Part shown: piece after piece, positions 27,268 through 37,339 of the stretch | Position numbering within the stretch: the stretch's first letter is position 1 | Layout: every line of letters begins with the position of its first letter | Source: Anaerobacillus alkalidiazotrophicus | Lineage (GTDB): Bacteria; Bacillota; Bacilli; Bacillales_H; Anaerobacillaceae | Assembly: GCF_001866055.1 (NCBI RefSeq) | Contig: NZ_MLQS01000035.1 | Location: forward strand, 249 to 64,088 | Reading direction: 5' to 3' | DNA length: 63,840 nucleotides | Program-made: the position numbers and the translations under genes | Notes under the pieces: generated by a model | The model's input: the letters and a program-made list of their open reading frames with translations, nothing else | Databases searched by the model: none | What the model was told of the DNA's origin: nothing

Positions 27268-27295
27268 ATGGTACTCAGAGATGGGTACCATTTTT
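27268..27295. terminator. Hairpin with T-run
   Basis: AATGGTAC / GTACCATT arms with a 10-nt loop and a T-run, after the degenerate fragments of the gap. Confidence 0.6.
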
Positions 27296-27427
27296 GCCAT
27301 TTCTGAATGATGTCAATACTGAAACACAATAAAACAATAAACATTTCTTCTATCTTTTGTACAAAAAATTGCATTGTATGGTGTTAAGAAGCGATTTACA
27401 TTGATATAAGAGTAGCTCTACCTTTGT

Positions 27428-27467
27428 AAAAATGTCAGTTATCTTATAAGCGATAACTGACATTTTT
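27428..27467. terminator. Strong perfect inverted repeat upstream of the WYL gene
   Basis: Perfect 16-bp arms (27428-27443 and 27452-27467) with an 8-nt loop, an A-run on one side and a T-run on the other; a bidirectional terminator shape. It isolates the WYL-Wadjet unit from upstream transcription. Confidence 0.7.
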
Positions 27468-27570
27468 AAGAATTTTACCAAAACAAACGTTCGCTGACAA
27501 ACAGGTGTCATAAAGATGTGTTACAATAAATGTAAATTTGTATACTTCAAAGAAATAATGGAGGCCTATC

Positions 27571-28521
27571 GTGGAACGTTTAATCCGATTATTAAAGATT
27601 ATTAATTTAATACAAGCATTCCCAGGTATCAAAGCGAAAGAATTATCTGTTAAATGTGAAACATCGGAAAAAAATATATATCGTGATCTCGATTTACTGA
27701 GTCAAGCTAATGTCCCTTTAATGAATGAGGGACATGGTAAGGGATATAGTTTTATGGGGAATTTTAAACATTTTCCCTTAAATTGGAATGAAGGTGAATA
27801 TAAAGCATTTACATTATTGCCCGTTCTTCTAGGAGAAAACTTCAAAACCAAGGCACTGATGTCTGCCTATGAGAAAGTAATGGCAACTCATGTGGCAGAA
27901 ATAGTAGAGAAAAAATCATTATTTTCTAATCTATCTAGGGTTATTCGGAGTGGAAATTCAGCAACTTCTAATACTGAAAAGGATTTATTACCTTTAATAA
28001 GTGAAGCCGTTTTGGCATCACAAACAATTGAAGCAATTTACCACACACAAAGTAGAAATATCACAACCAAAAGGAAAATAGATCCATACTATATAATGCC
28101 TCGAAATGATCGACTGTACATTATTGGATACGATCACAAAAGTAATGAGATTCGTACTTTTCGCTTAAGTCGTTTTCAACATATCAATCTACTAAATCAA
28201 AGGTTTAAAAAAGATGAAATTAACTTAGAAAAATACTTGCAATATACATGGTCCATAATTCGAGGGGAAGAGCGAATTCATTTTAAAATTATATTTAGCA
28301 GGGAGGTAGCTCGCTATGTTGAGGAAGATGAATACAATGTTTCACCTAAATTGACAAGCCTTGAAGATGGATACTTGTTATTTGAGGTAACAGTAAATGA
28401 TGACCGAGAGTTTCTAAGGTGGTTAATGCAATTTGGGCCTGACGCAGAAATAATAGAGCCCAAATATTACCGTAACAGTATGAAAGAAATGCTACAAAAA
28501 TGGAATAACATATATGACTAA
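27571..28521 (+). CDS. WYL-domain transcriptional regulator of the Wadjet locus
   Basis: A protein of 316 residues from a GTG start with GGAGG. It has an N-terminal winged helix (about 1-60) and a WYL domain (about 150-235) with P-Y-Y-I and the conserved R-T-F-R-L-S-R strand. WYL regulators such as BrxR and CapW repress defence operons and respond to ligands or DNA damage. It lies 148 nt ahead of jetA on the same strand, with an inverted repeat between (28552-28581). Control of jetABCD is inferred. Confidence 0.85.
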   Translation: MERLIRLLKIINLIQAFPGIKAKELSVKCETSEKNIYRDLDLLSQANVPLMNEGHGKGYSFMGNFKHFPLNWNEGEYKAFTLLPVLLGENFKTKALMSAYEKVMATHVAEIVEKKSLFSNLSRVIRSGNSATSNTEKDLLPLISEAVLASQTIEAIYHTQSRNITTKRKIDPYYIMPRNDRLYIIGYDHKSNEIRTFRLSRFQHINLLNQRFKKDEINLEKYLQYTWSIIRGEERIHFKIIFSREVARYVEEDEYNVSPKLTSLEDGYLLFEVTVNDDREFLRWLMQFGPDAEIIEPKYYRNSMKEMLQKWNNIYD

Positions 28522-28551
28522 TAGGTAATGTACATATAAATAGAGCTTGCT

Positions 28552-28581
28552 ACTAGAACAGACACAGACATACGTTCTAGT
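28552..28581. promoter_or_regulatory. Inverted repeat ACTAGAAC/GTTCTAGT before jetA
   Basis: Perfect 8-bp arms spaced 14 nt apart in the WYL-jetA gap. It has no T-run, so an operator fits better than a terminator. Confidence 0.4.
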
Positions 28582-28669
28582 TGAGAAAATAGAGTAATAA
28601 AGTTATTGAACTTCCATTAGATGATGGAACTAAAATGTCTATTTATGTAATGGTAAAGAGGTGAGAAAT

Positions 28670-30193
28670 ATGAAAAAGTATGATTTTGACATTGAACCAA
28701 TATTTAAGTATTTAACAGAAGGAAATGCACCTATGTATAGATCCATCGCAAGATTTTTGTATGAAAAACGTACAAAGCAAGATTCTAACGCCACTCTAAA
28801 CGAAATCCTTGAAATGTTGAAGTTGAATAATTTTGAGAGTGAGGAATTGGATGAAACTCGATTAAAAGAGATTTTGCGTAGATTGGAAAATTGGGAAGTC
28901 ATTCATTCAGAAAAAACAAAAGGAAAGGGTCTAACCATTGCTGAGTGGAATAGAAATCGTTTTTCTTATCGCCTTACAAAAGCTGCTGTTGAAATTGAGT
29001 CTTTATTAATTAGATTAGATGAACCTGATCAAGCTTTAATAAGCGGGTTGAAAAGTCGTCAATTTAATTTATTGCTAAGAAATTTAGAGATATTTAAAAA
29101 TACGATACCGCGTCATTTTTCATCAAGGGAAAAAACTATGGAAGTGTGGTCAGGCGTTTTCGATACGTTTAAAGAGTTACAATCTAACGCACTTAATTAT
29201 TTATCACATATCGAAAGAGCTGAAAAAGCTGATTTATTTAATACTGAGGCATTTTTAGAATTCAAGGATAACATAATGCAATATTTAGGAGCTTATATAA
29301 ATGAGTTGACCAGAAATAAATATGGTATCAGAACAATGATTATGAGTATTCCGGAAAATCATGTAGAAGAGTATGTTGATTCTGTACTAGATGAAAATAA
29401 AGCAAACGCATTGTTGTATGAAGATTATTCTCCTGAAACTATGCGTTCAACATTATTAGACAAGTGGTATGATTTGAAGACTTGGTTTTTGGGGTCTGGA
29501 TACACAAGAAGTGATATTGAAAAATTGGAGGACCGAACAAATGAAGCTATTGGTATGATTGTCGCTTATGCCAAGAGGCATTCAGAGGCGAAAAATACAG
29601 CTAGTAGAATTCAAGATTATAAAACACTAACAAAACGTTTAAAAGAGAGCGGTTCTATCGAAAATGCCCATAAGTTGTTTGCGGCAGTAATGGGTGCAAG
29701 TCATTCCCGTAGTTTGTTTGCCTCTCACGATATTGAGGTTCAAAATGATGGCGTATTCATAAGTGGAGAAGATATTTGGAAAACCGGTGTGGGTGTATTT
29801 TACATACCGAACATGAGTCGTTCTGGTCCACGTAGGGAAAGAAAAAACATCATAATAAGAGATGCTTCGGAACAACAAAAACTAATAACTATTGAAAATA
29901 TGAAAAGAAGAAAAGCAGAGGAAGAAGAAGTTAAACGATTAATCAAAGACGGAAGAATTGTATTGGCAGAAACAGAGGTTTTAAAGCCACATCAAAGAAA
30001 ATGTATTCTGAAGTGGTTAAATAAATCTTTGCAACAAAGACTTGGGAAAAAGAATGCCAAAAAATATTACCGCACTGAGATGGGTTTAAAGTTCAGCGTT
30101 ATCTATCGTTCTGATGAAAAACGTGTTCCAATCCAGTGTACAGACGGTGTGCTATACGGTCCGGACATTATTTTAGAATTTGAAGGTGATTGA
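28670..30193 (+). CDS. jetA: Wadjet type II subunit JetA (DUF2397-like)
   Basis: A protein of 507 residues (ATG 28670, RBS AAAGAGGTGA). The opening F-K-Y-L-T-E-G-N-A-P-M-Y-R-S-I-A-R-F and the winged-helix region before residue 110 fit TIGR02677/DUF2397, the kleisin-like JetA of type II Wadjet. With JetB it bridges the JetC ATPase dimer of an SMC complex that extrudes and cleaves small circular DNA such as plasmids. The stop codon precedes the jetB start by 2 nt. Assignment is by order, length and motif memory. Confidence 0.85.
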   Translation: MKKYDFDIEPIFKYLTEGNAPMYRSIARFLYEKRTKQDSNATLNEILEMLKLNNFESEELDETRLKEILRRLENWEVIHSEKTKGKGLTIAEWNRNRFSYRLTKAAVEIESLLIRLDEPDQALISGLKSRQFNLLLRNLEIFKNTIPRHFSSREKTMEVWSGVFDTFKELQSNALNYLSHIERAEKADLFNTEAFLEFKDNIMQYLGAYINELTRNKYGIRTMIMSIPENHVEEYVDSVLDENKANALLYEDYSPETMRSTLLDKWYDLKTWFLGSGYTRSDIEKLEDRTNEAIGMIVAYAKRHSEAKNTASRIQDYKTLTKRLKESGSIENAHKLFAAVMGASHSRSLFASHDIEVQNDGVFISGEDIWKTGVGVFYIPNMSRSGPRRERKNIIIRDASEQQKLITIENMKRRKAEEEEVKRLIKDGRIVLAETEVLKPHQRKCILKWLNKSLQQRLGKKNAKKYYRTEMGLKFSVIYRSDEKRVPIQCTDGVLYGPDIILEFEGD

Positions 30194-30195
30194 TT

Positions 30196-31380
30196 ATGGA
30201 AACAGGTGTATTTAATGAAGGGCTCCAGTTAGCAATAGAGGCTTTAATGGAGAATTTTATCGTAGAAAGACTTAATGATACAGAAGTGTTTCGGCAAATC
30301 TTAAATAACGAAAAAACAATACGTCGCTTTGTAACAGAAAATTTCGGATATCAACTTAAACTTGATTCAGATCAAGCTAAGCTAGAAAAAATCCCGTATT
30401 TTGCAAGAGAATGGATGGGTATAAAAGAGTTTAAGGATGAATTAGATTATATGTTTTTAATGAGTATATTAGCTTACCTAGAGAAAAAACAGCCGGAAGA
30501 TGGTTTTTTGTTAAGTGATATCATTGAAGAGGTTAAACAGTTTCTATCTGATGTTCAATCTGTTGATTGGAAGAAGAGGCAGGATAGAAAGAGTTTTGTG
30601 ACAGCTATGCAATTTGCTACAGAGATAAATTTGATTTATGTGAGAGACGGGGAAATCGAATCATTCGAAGAGTCTGAAAAAGGAGAGGTTTTATACTTTA
30701 CAACTTCTGTTATAAGGTACATGTTCCGAAATTTTTCAAAACGTATTGAACTTTTGGAGAGTGTTGAAGAATTTTTAGAAGATGGTTTAGACATCGCTAA
30801 TCCCCATCACACACTTATGCGAAAAATTTATTTTGAACCGGTTGTGTTTTTTAATGAGTTGACTAAAGCCGAAAGAGATTATCTGGCTATTCATAAAAAC
30901 TTCGAACACTTTAAAACAATTCTTGAGATGTATACAGGATTTGAATTAGAGAGGTCATTAGAATGTTTTTACCTCGTTAAGAAGGAAAGAAAGCGCTATC
31001 TCCAGCAACATCCTCATTACACTAATGAATCGTATATTGTCACTCAAGTGGCTAAAGAACTGGCAAGCCGTTTATCAGTAATGGAAGAAAAGCCATTGGA
31101 ATTGTGGGTTCTTTCTGATCGAGAGTTTGAGCATGTTCTTCTAGAAACGAAAAGAAAAAACGAATTAGCATGGTCAAACGGAATAAGGCAAGCTAGTTTT
31201 AGTAGTTATAAGGAAATGGTGATTAAATACGTGACCGAATGGAAGTTGGCCGAGTATAACAAAGTGACATGGGATATCTCTATTTATCCGGCGTTTATCC
31301 GGACACTAGGAGAATACAACGAAGAAGTTAAGGAATACATTTTGAAAAATAGGAAAGAAGAAGGTGAGGTAGTAGGATGA
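30196..31380 (+). CDS. jetB: Wadjet type II subunit JetB (DUF2398-like)
   Basis: A protein of 394 residues (ATG 30196, RBS GAAGGTGA). Predicted winged-helix/KITE-like, consistent with TIGR02678/DUF2398. The R-Q-D-R-K-S-F-V-T-A-M-Q-F-A-T-E block and the position between JetA and JetC support this. It would dimerise on the JetA kleisin. Its stop overlaps the jetC ATG (ATGA). Confidence 0.83.
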   Translation: METGVFNEGLQLAIEALMENFIVERLNDTEVFRQILNNEKTIRRFVTENFGYQLKLDSDQAKLEKIPYFAREWMGIKEFKDELDYMFLMSILAYLEKKQPEDGFLLSDIIEEVKQFLSDVQSVDWKKRQDRKSFVTAMQFATEINLIYVRDGEIESFEESEKGEVLYFTTSVIRYMFRNFSKRIELLESVEEFLEDGLDIANPHHTLMRKIYFEPVVFFNELTKAERDYLAIHKNFEHFKTILEMYTGFELERSLECFYLVKKERKRYLQQHPHYTNESYIVTQVAKELASRLSVMEEKPLELWVLSDREFEHVLLETKRKNELAWSNGIRQASFSSYKEMVIKYVTEWKLAEYNKVTWDISIYPAFIRTLGEYNEEVKEYILKNRKEEGEVVG

Positions 31381-34300
31381 TTAAGAGAGAAAATCCTTTT
31401 TTGCCCGCAGCCGTAGGATATATAAATTTTTGGGTTTATACTCAAGAAGAATATGAATTTCACAAGGGTAATCTTCTCTTTGGTGGAGAGAATGGACAAG
31501 GGAAATCTGTTTCTATGCAATCTATTATACCGTTATTGTTAGACGGGAATAAGCACCCTACTCGTATTGATCCATTTCAAACGAATAAAAAGAAAATCAT
31601 TGATTATATGAAAGAAAATGAGGAAATCATTCATGGAAAGATCGCATACCTCTATCTTGTATATGAAAAAGAAGTGACTAAAGATATTGTGACAACCGGT
31701 TTAGGGTTGCGATCAAAATCAGACGGGAAGGTAGAATTATGGGGGTTTGTTATTGAAGGTGAAAGGCCAGGAAAACCTCACGAATCCTTTTCTCTTGTAG
31801 AGAGTGATGGCTTTGATGAAAATGGAATAGAAATGTTTAAGCCTATTAATAAGCAGCGATTGCGTGATAGCCTCAAGAAATTCCCTCGTGCCACATTCGC
31901 TAATTCTCAAACGGAATATGCTGAGGCTGTAAATAATGCAGTATTTAAATTTGAGGGTGGTGCTACACGATTAAAAGAACTAACTGATTTGTTAATTCAA
32001 GTTCGTTCACCGAAGTTATCTAAAGAAATGAAACCTAACATACTATATGATGCATTAAAATGGTCCTTGCCAGAAATTTCTAACGAAAGAGTGACTAGAA
32101 TATCGAATACTATTAAAGATATAGATGATAGAAATCGTAAAATAGACGACACAGAAAAAGATTTAGAATTAGCTACTGCTCTTTCTGAAGAATATGATCG
32201 ATATCTGGAAGTAACGCTACAACATGCTTCTTCAAGATTGTTAGAAGCCTCAAAGGACAAAGATAAGACCGACAGACAACTAAAACAAACAGAAGATGAT
32301 ATGCATAACAAAAGGGCTCTTGAAATTCGTACAAACGATGAAAAAACTGATATGGAAATAGAATTAGTGGCCCAAAATAAAAAAATTGATAATTTAGAAA
32401 CTCCTGAGCTACGCAATTTAAATAACCAACTAGATACAGAGAAATCCGAAAAAGTATCCAAAGAAATGAAATTGAAGGGTAAAAAAGATGATTTGGAAGT
32501 AAATGAAACTCGTATGCGTTCAATTAAACAGGAAATATCAAAATTTGAAGACAGGTGCTACGAAGTAGAAAGGTCAATTAATAATCAGATTAGAGACCTT
32601 GAAGATACTGGAGAAGAAATACAATTTCACGAGAACGCATCTTATCTGACATCTGCTAAAGAAAATTTAAATAACTACAGAATGGATAATGATTACTTTA
32701 ATTCATGGTCAAACCGTTTGAGTATTCATATTAAACAACTAAAAAATCTTGTTAAATTATTTGAAGAAGAAGATAACGCAAAAGAAAAAGTTGACCGGCA
32801 AAAGGAAAAGATGCGTGAATTAGATTTAGATGTGTCTGATGCTACGAAGGAATATAACAAAGCTGTTCAGCGTGTTGAAAAGGAAAAAGAAGCATTCAAA
32901 CGTTCTTTTAGTTCATGGATACAAGAGTGCGAACTTTTCGCTATTCCACAACAGGTCATAGGTTTCTTAATGAATGTAGTTGAGAATTTATTTGAATTGA
33001 ACGATATGACACCGCAAGTAGTTGAAAAAGAACTACTCAAGGTTAAAGAGGTGCTAACAAAACCTGTTAGTGAACAATTTTCTATTAATCGAGCAGAAAT
33101 TATAAATAAAAAAGATGAAGTCAATAAAATCAGCGTAGAATTAGAAGAACTCCAAAAGATTAAAGCGGTAGAACCGTGGAGTAGAAGAAAAGAAACCAAG
33201 GAACAAAGAAAACATCTTCAACAACTAGGTATACCTTTTGTTCCGTTTTACGAAGCAGTGGATTTTAAAGGTGGAGTGACTGAGGAAATTAAAGAAAGAA
33301 TTGAGTCTGCTTTGTTAGATATGGGGTTATTGGATGCTCTTATTATTCCTGAAATGTACCGTGACAAAGTAGATAAAAACGATTCGATAATTATTCCTAA
33401 AAAAGATGTATCGAAAGGAACTACTTTATCATACTACTTGCGTGCAGTCCCACCTAAAGAGGGAATATCGACAGATGATATAGAAGATGTTCTTAGAAGT
33501 ATTTCAATGGAAGATACGAAAACAGAAACAGTAATCTTAACAAATGGTAGGTATAAATCTGGTTTGTTACATGGTTATGCCATCGAACAACCTAGAGCAT
33601 CCTTTATAGGAGAGGAAGCGAGAAGAAGACACAGAGAAGAAACGATACACCAAACCGAATTGCAACTAGAGAAAATGAAAGAAGAGTTGGACCATTTAGA
33701 AATGAAGGAATCCAAAATTAAAGATCAAATTGCCCAAATAGATGAAGAGTACGATAAACGTCCGATATTGGATCTTGTAGAAGTTGCTTCAAACGAACTG
33801 AAAGAAAACAAGTTCATTATGGAAAAGGTGATTATAGACCAAGAAAAGGCTAAGAACTTACACCAACAACTAATTGGCGATTTCAATCAAAAACGAAATG
33901 AACGGATATTGGGAAGTAAGTTCTTGGACGGTGACGTAACAAAGGAAACCGTTTCTTACATGTTTGATATTGCTGATGACGAATTCAGAAGTAAAATCTC
34001 AGTTCTTTCTAACGCGTTTAATTCTTTCTCTACAAGTAAAATAGAATTAGAAAACGCACAAGAAAAGCTTCAACAATCAGAAGCAACCGATGAAGAACTA
34101 AGAGATGATATAGCTACGTTAGAAAGAGCAGTGAAACAATCGACATTGGTAATTAAGAATATAACTGAGCAACTGAATGAATTAGATTATTCAGCGGTTA
34201 AGAAAAAAATCGTACACACGCGGGAGAGAATTAAACAGTTAAAAGAGGAAATACCTAAAAAATTAGAGTTGTATTTGAACCTAAAAAATCAAAGAGAACA

Positions 34301-35630
34301 ATTAGAGTCTCGGATCGAAAATATCAAGCGTGTGCTCGCGTATAAAACGAGGGTGCTATCAGCGAGAAAAGAAGTGTTAGAACGTGAAATGCATGAACGC
34401 GGTATCGATAAGAATGTTGTTATATTGGAATTTGCGAAGAAACAAGCAGGAGAAGCAGAAATTAATATAGCGAAAGTCATTGAGGATATGATGAACGCTG
34501 TACATCATTCTCGTTCCAATGGTTTAGAGAATAACACGATTCAATCTTTTCGAGTCTCATATGGTAATATTACCCTTGGCGAGGAAGATTATGGTGAAGA
34601 TAAAGATAAATATAATTCCACTATGCTTCTTTACAGTGAAAGAGAGCGCTTGAACGTAACATTATCTATAGATGGATTAAAAAAGAATCCTTCTGAATTC
34701 CGTGAATACTTACGTGAACAATTGGAGCTCCAAAAACAATTTTTACGTAAAGATGAAGAGTCTTTAATTCGCGATCTTATCATTCAAGGTACAGGAGAAG
34801 AAATACATCAGTTGATAAAAAAGGCGAAGAAATGGAAAGATGACATCAATCAGATTATGGAAGATATGAAAAATTCAATTAGTTTGAGATTAGTATGGGA
34901 ACCTATTGCAAAAAGTGACCATCAATCCTCTTTATCTACGGTCCGTTTGATTGAGTTATTAGGCCGTGATTTCGGTACATTGAAAGATAAAGATATAGAA
35001 GACCTAAGGAATCATTTTATGACTAAGATTAATGAAGCTAAAGATAAATTGGTATCTGGTTCAGATGCTGAAAATCTTGAACAAGCCCTTAAGCAAGTAC
35101 TAGATTACAGAGAGTGGTATCAATTTAAAATCATGTACACTCTAGAAGGAGAAAAGGAAAAAACACTCAACGAAGATAATCTTTCAAAACTGAGTGGCGG
35201 TGAAAAAGCAATGGCTATTTATATCCCTTTGTTTTCGGCGACTTATTCAAAATATTCCAACGCTGGCGATGATGCACCTTATATCTTAGCACTCGATGAA
35301 GCATATGCGGGAGTAGATGACAACAACATTTCAGAAATGTTTGGGATTATGCAGCAGTACCAGTTCAACTATATTTTAACTTCCCAGGCGCTTTGGGCTG
35401 ACTATGAGACTGTCCCTGGTATCAATATCTATGTTTTGAATTTTGATAAAACAAGAAGAGTTGTTTCGTCAGAACCGTGGAGATGGGATGGTAAAAAAAT
35501 TGAGATGAATGAGAGGATGTTAAAAAAACGTGGGATTATTGTTGGGGAAAGTGGAGAAATGGAGTTTGAAAAAGGAATACAAACAACATTAGATTTTGAT
35601 TTTGTAGAAACGAAAGATTTGAAGGTTTAA
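31377..35630 (+). CDS. jetC: Wadjet SMC-like ATPase JetC
   Basis: MukB/SMC-type ATPase of 1417 residues (TIGR02680-like). Walker A G-G-E-N-G-Q-G-K-S is at 36-44. Two long coiled coils (about 260-560 and 740-1000) flank a hinge-like globular part. The C-terminal head has the signature L-S-G-G-E-K-A-M and Walker B Y-I-L-A-L-D-E-A-Y-A-G. It is the DNA-extruding motor of the Wadjet anti-plasmid system. No break is seen in 4.2 kb, so it is under selection. Confidence 0.95.
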   Translation: MIKRENPFLPAAVGYINFWVYTQEEYEFHKGNLLFGGENGQGKSVSMQSIIPLLLDGNKHPTRIDPFQTNKKKIIDYMKENEEIIHGKIAYLYLVYEKEVTKDIVTTGLGLRSKSDGKVELWGFVIEGERPGKPHESFSLVESDGFDENGIEMFKPINKQRLRDSLKKFPRATFANSQTEYAEAVNNAVFKFEGGATRLKELTDLLIQVRSPKLSKEMKPNILYDALKWSLPEISNERVTRISNTIKDIDDRNRKIDDTEKDLELATALSEEYDRYLEVTLQHASSRLLEASKDKDKTDRQLKQTEDDMHNKRALEIRTNDEKTDMEIELVAQNKKIDNLETPELRNLNNQLDTEKSEKVSKEMKLKGKKDDLEVNETRMRSIKQEISKFEDRCYEVERSINNQIRDLEDTGEEIQFHENASYLTSAKENLNNYRMDNDYFNSWSNRLSIHIKQLKNLVKLFEEEDNAKEKVDRQKEKMRELDLDVSDATKEYNKAVQRVEKEKEAFKRSFSSWIQECELFAIPQQVIGFLMNVVENLFELNDMTPQVVEKELLKVKEVLTKPVSEQFSINRAEIINKKDEVNKISVELEELQKIKAVEPWSRRKETKEQRKHLQQLGIPFVPFYEAVDFKGGVTEEIKERIESALLDMGLLDALIIPEMYRDKVDKNDSIIIPKKDVSKGTTLSYYLRAVPPKEGISTDDIEDVLRSISMEDTKTETVILTNGRYKSGLLHGYAIEQPRASFIGEEARRRHREETIHQTELQLEKMKEELDHLEMKESKIKDQIAQIDEEYDKRPILDLVEVASNELKENKFIMEKVIIDQEKAKNLHQQLIGDFNQKRNERILGSKFLDGDVTKETVSYMFDIADDEFRSKISVLSNAFNSFSTSKIELENAQEKLQQSEATDEELRDDIATLERAVKQSTLVIKNITEQLNELDYSAVKKKIVHTRERIKQLKEEIPKKLELYLNLKNQREQLESRIENIKRVLAYKTRVLSARKEVLEREMHERGIDKNVVILEFAKKQAGEAEINIAKVIEDMMNAVHHSRSNGLENNTIQSFRVSYGNITLGEEDYGEDKDKYNSTMLLYSERERLNVTLSIDGLKKNPSEFREYLREQLELQKQFLRKDEESLIRDLIIQGTGEEIHQLIKKAKKWKDDINQIMEDMKNSISLRLVWEPIAKSDHQSSLSTVRLIELLGRDFGTLKDKDIEDLRNHFMTKINEAKDKLVSGSDAENLEQALKQVLDYREWYQFKIMYTLEGEKEKTLNEDNLSKLSGGEKAMAIYIPLFSATYSKYSNAGDDAPYILALDEAYAGVDDNNISEMFGIMQQYQFNYILTSQALWADYETVPGINIYVLNFDKTRRVVSSEPWRWDGKKIEMNERMLKKRGIIVGESGEMEFEKGIQTTLDFDFVETKDLKV

Positions 35631-35635
35631 CGCGT

Positions 35636-36922
35636 ATGGATTCTTTATTAAAGTTTGAGGCGAAGCATTATTTTGGCAAAAAGGAATTTAAACGATTGTT
35701 TCAATTATTTAAAGAAAAAATTGAATCACTGGGTAAAGTGGGAGGTACTGTAACTTTTGAGCCAACTCCGGATGAAAGAATGGCTATTGAAAGATGGCTA
35801 GACAAAGAGTTCACAAGAAAGTCCATCACTGTTAATCTAGAAAATTTCGAAGGTAGATTAAAAGGATTAAAATTCGAAGAGTTTACCCTGTGGGAACTAG
35901 TAGAGCTGGTGACGGAGAAACGTATAATTCCAAAAAAGGAAAGAGAGAAACAACAACTTTCAGAAAAACAAAGTTTTTTTGAAGGGTTGGAAAAAGAATT
36001 TGAGCACTCTTATACAAACATCCTCTTAAAAAAAATTCGAAATAAAGATAGAGATGTTACATGGATTACCACTTTGTATAATTGCGGAGATTATCAAACA
36101 ATCAAAACACTATTTCGTGCCCTAACATCTCTCCCATCGGTTGAAGAATTTGAACGGTTACCTGTATTCTCTGAACGGATAACAGGTGACCCTCATTACT
36201 TTGATAATATAGACCGATTATGTAATGTTCTTGAGATTATTCAGGCTTATAAAGAAGAACGCTTTTATAGAAGTAATTTGTTATCTGAAGAAAAAGAGGC
36301 ACTACTGGAAGCGTATGGTCTTGCTAAAGATGATTTGCATAACTTTGTGACATGTTATGGATTAGAAGCTTCTAGGGACGGCCAGATAGTTCAACAATGG
36401 CATTGGGCTAATCTAGAGAAAACAGTTCAAAATATACCCCTTAGGTCAATGAAACGGTTGGACTCGATTTCTCCGGTCATCGGAAATGCAGTTTACGTAA
36501 TCGAAAATAGTGGGGTTTACTCTAGTGTAATAGATCGATTAGAGGGAAGTCTTGCTCCATTAATCTGTACACATGGCAATTTTAAGTTATCAGGTTTATT
36601 GCTATTAGATAAAGTTGTCAAAAACGGCTGTAAAATCTATTATTCTGGAGATTTCGATGCGAACGGTGTTGCTTTCGCTTATTTTCTTAGACGAAGATAT
36701 GGTCATTCTGTGCAATTTTGGAGAATGGGGTATGAGGATTATATAGATTCAATTTCGCCTATATCTTTAACAGAGCGAGCTATAAAGCGACTTACTTCAA
36801 TAAATGACATAGATCTACTGCCAGCAATTAATGAGATGGTAAATAGAAAAAAAGCAGGTTATCAAGAAGCGTTGTTGAAGAAATTAGTAGATGATGTGAT
36901 TTTGTATTCTAAGGAAAATTAG
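35636..36922 (+). CDS. jetD: Wadjet nuclease JetD (TOPRIM, DUF2399-like)
   Basis: A protein of 428 residues. A helical N-terminal half is followed by the TOPRIM domain: E290-N-S-G-V-Y and S-G-D-F-D-A-N-G (337-344), the conserved acidic residues that bind metal for DNA cleavage. This matches DUF2399/TIGR02679, the type II JetD. It cuts circular DNA once JetABC has extruded it fully. It starts 5 nt after jetC and completes the operon. Confidence 0.92.
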   Translation: MDSLLKFEAKHYFGKKEFKRLFQLFKEKIESLGKVGGTVTFEPTPDERMAIERWLDKEFTRKSITVNLENFEGRLKGLKFEEFTLWELVELVTEKRIIPKKEREKQQLSEKQSFFEGLEKEFEHSYTNILLKKIRNKDRDVTWITTLYNCGDYQTIKTLFRALTSLPSVEEFERLPVFSERITGDPHYFDNIDRLCNVLEIIQAYKEERFYRSNLLSEEKEALLEAYGLAKDDLHNFVTCYGLEASRDGQIVQQWHWANLEKTVQNIPLRSMKRLDSISPVIGNAVYVIENSGVYSSVIDRLEGSLAPLICTHGNFKLSGLLLLDKVVKNGCKIYYSGDFDANGVAFAYFLRRRYGHSVQFWRMGYEDYIDSISPISLTERAIKRLTSINDIDLLPAINEMVNRKKAGYQEALLKKLVDDVILYSKEN

Positions 36923-37206
36923 ATGATTAAATGATATTGATATTGTTTTTTTATCAAAATACGAGGGGAAGCGATTATAAAACAAGGTAATAGGATGGAT
37001 TGCTACTGATGCTTCATTAACTGTAACAGGGATGTTATTATCAACAAGTAATATTCCACTATATTTTTAGTAACAAACTGAGCGTAACAAAAACAAAGTT
37101 ATTTGCTAAGTAGCAACGATACTATTTATTAGGTATTTTTTTATAAGATCGATATCCGAAAAGGTTATCGTCCTTCTTCAAGTAATTAAACTAAGGGTGT
37201 TAGCAC

Positions 37207-37252
37207 AAATAAAGGAGTGGCGACCAGTTAATTTCTGTTCCCCATTCCTTTT
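37207..37252. terminator. Bidirectional terminator after jetABCD
   Basis: AAAGGAGTGG...CCATTCCTTT arms with A and T flanks lie between the Wadjet operon and the convergent recombinase. The rest of 36923-37339 shows only a short open fragment (around 36990-37070). Confidence 0.55.
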
Positions 37253-37339
37253 TGTTAATAAATAATATTTTGCTTTAGGCTTTGAAATTTGTGTATTTTA
37301 ACTTTTGATCTATTATCTCAAACCTCAAAGTTAAACTAG

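Noticed and set aside
31997..32523. Long antisense open frames inside jetC (also at 32867-33199)
   Set aside because: They arise from the biased codons of the coiled-coil regions on the sense strand; no ribosome binding sites and Ser/Phe-rich nonsense composition.
36990..37070. Possible short gene after jetD
   Set aside because: Open fragment of about 23 codons without a start or ribosome binding site; not enough to call a gene.
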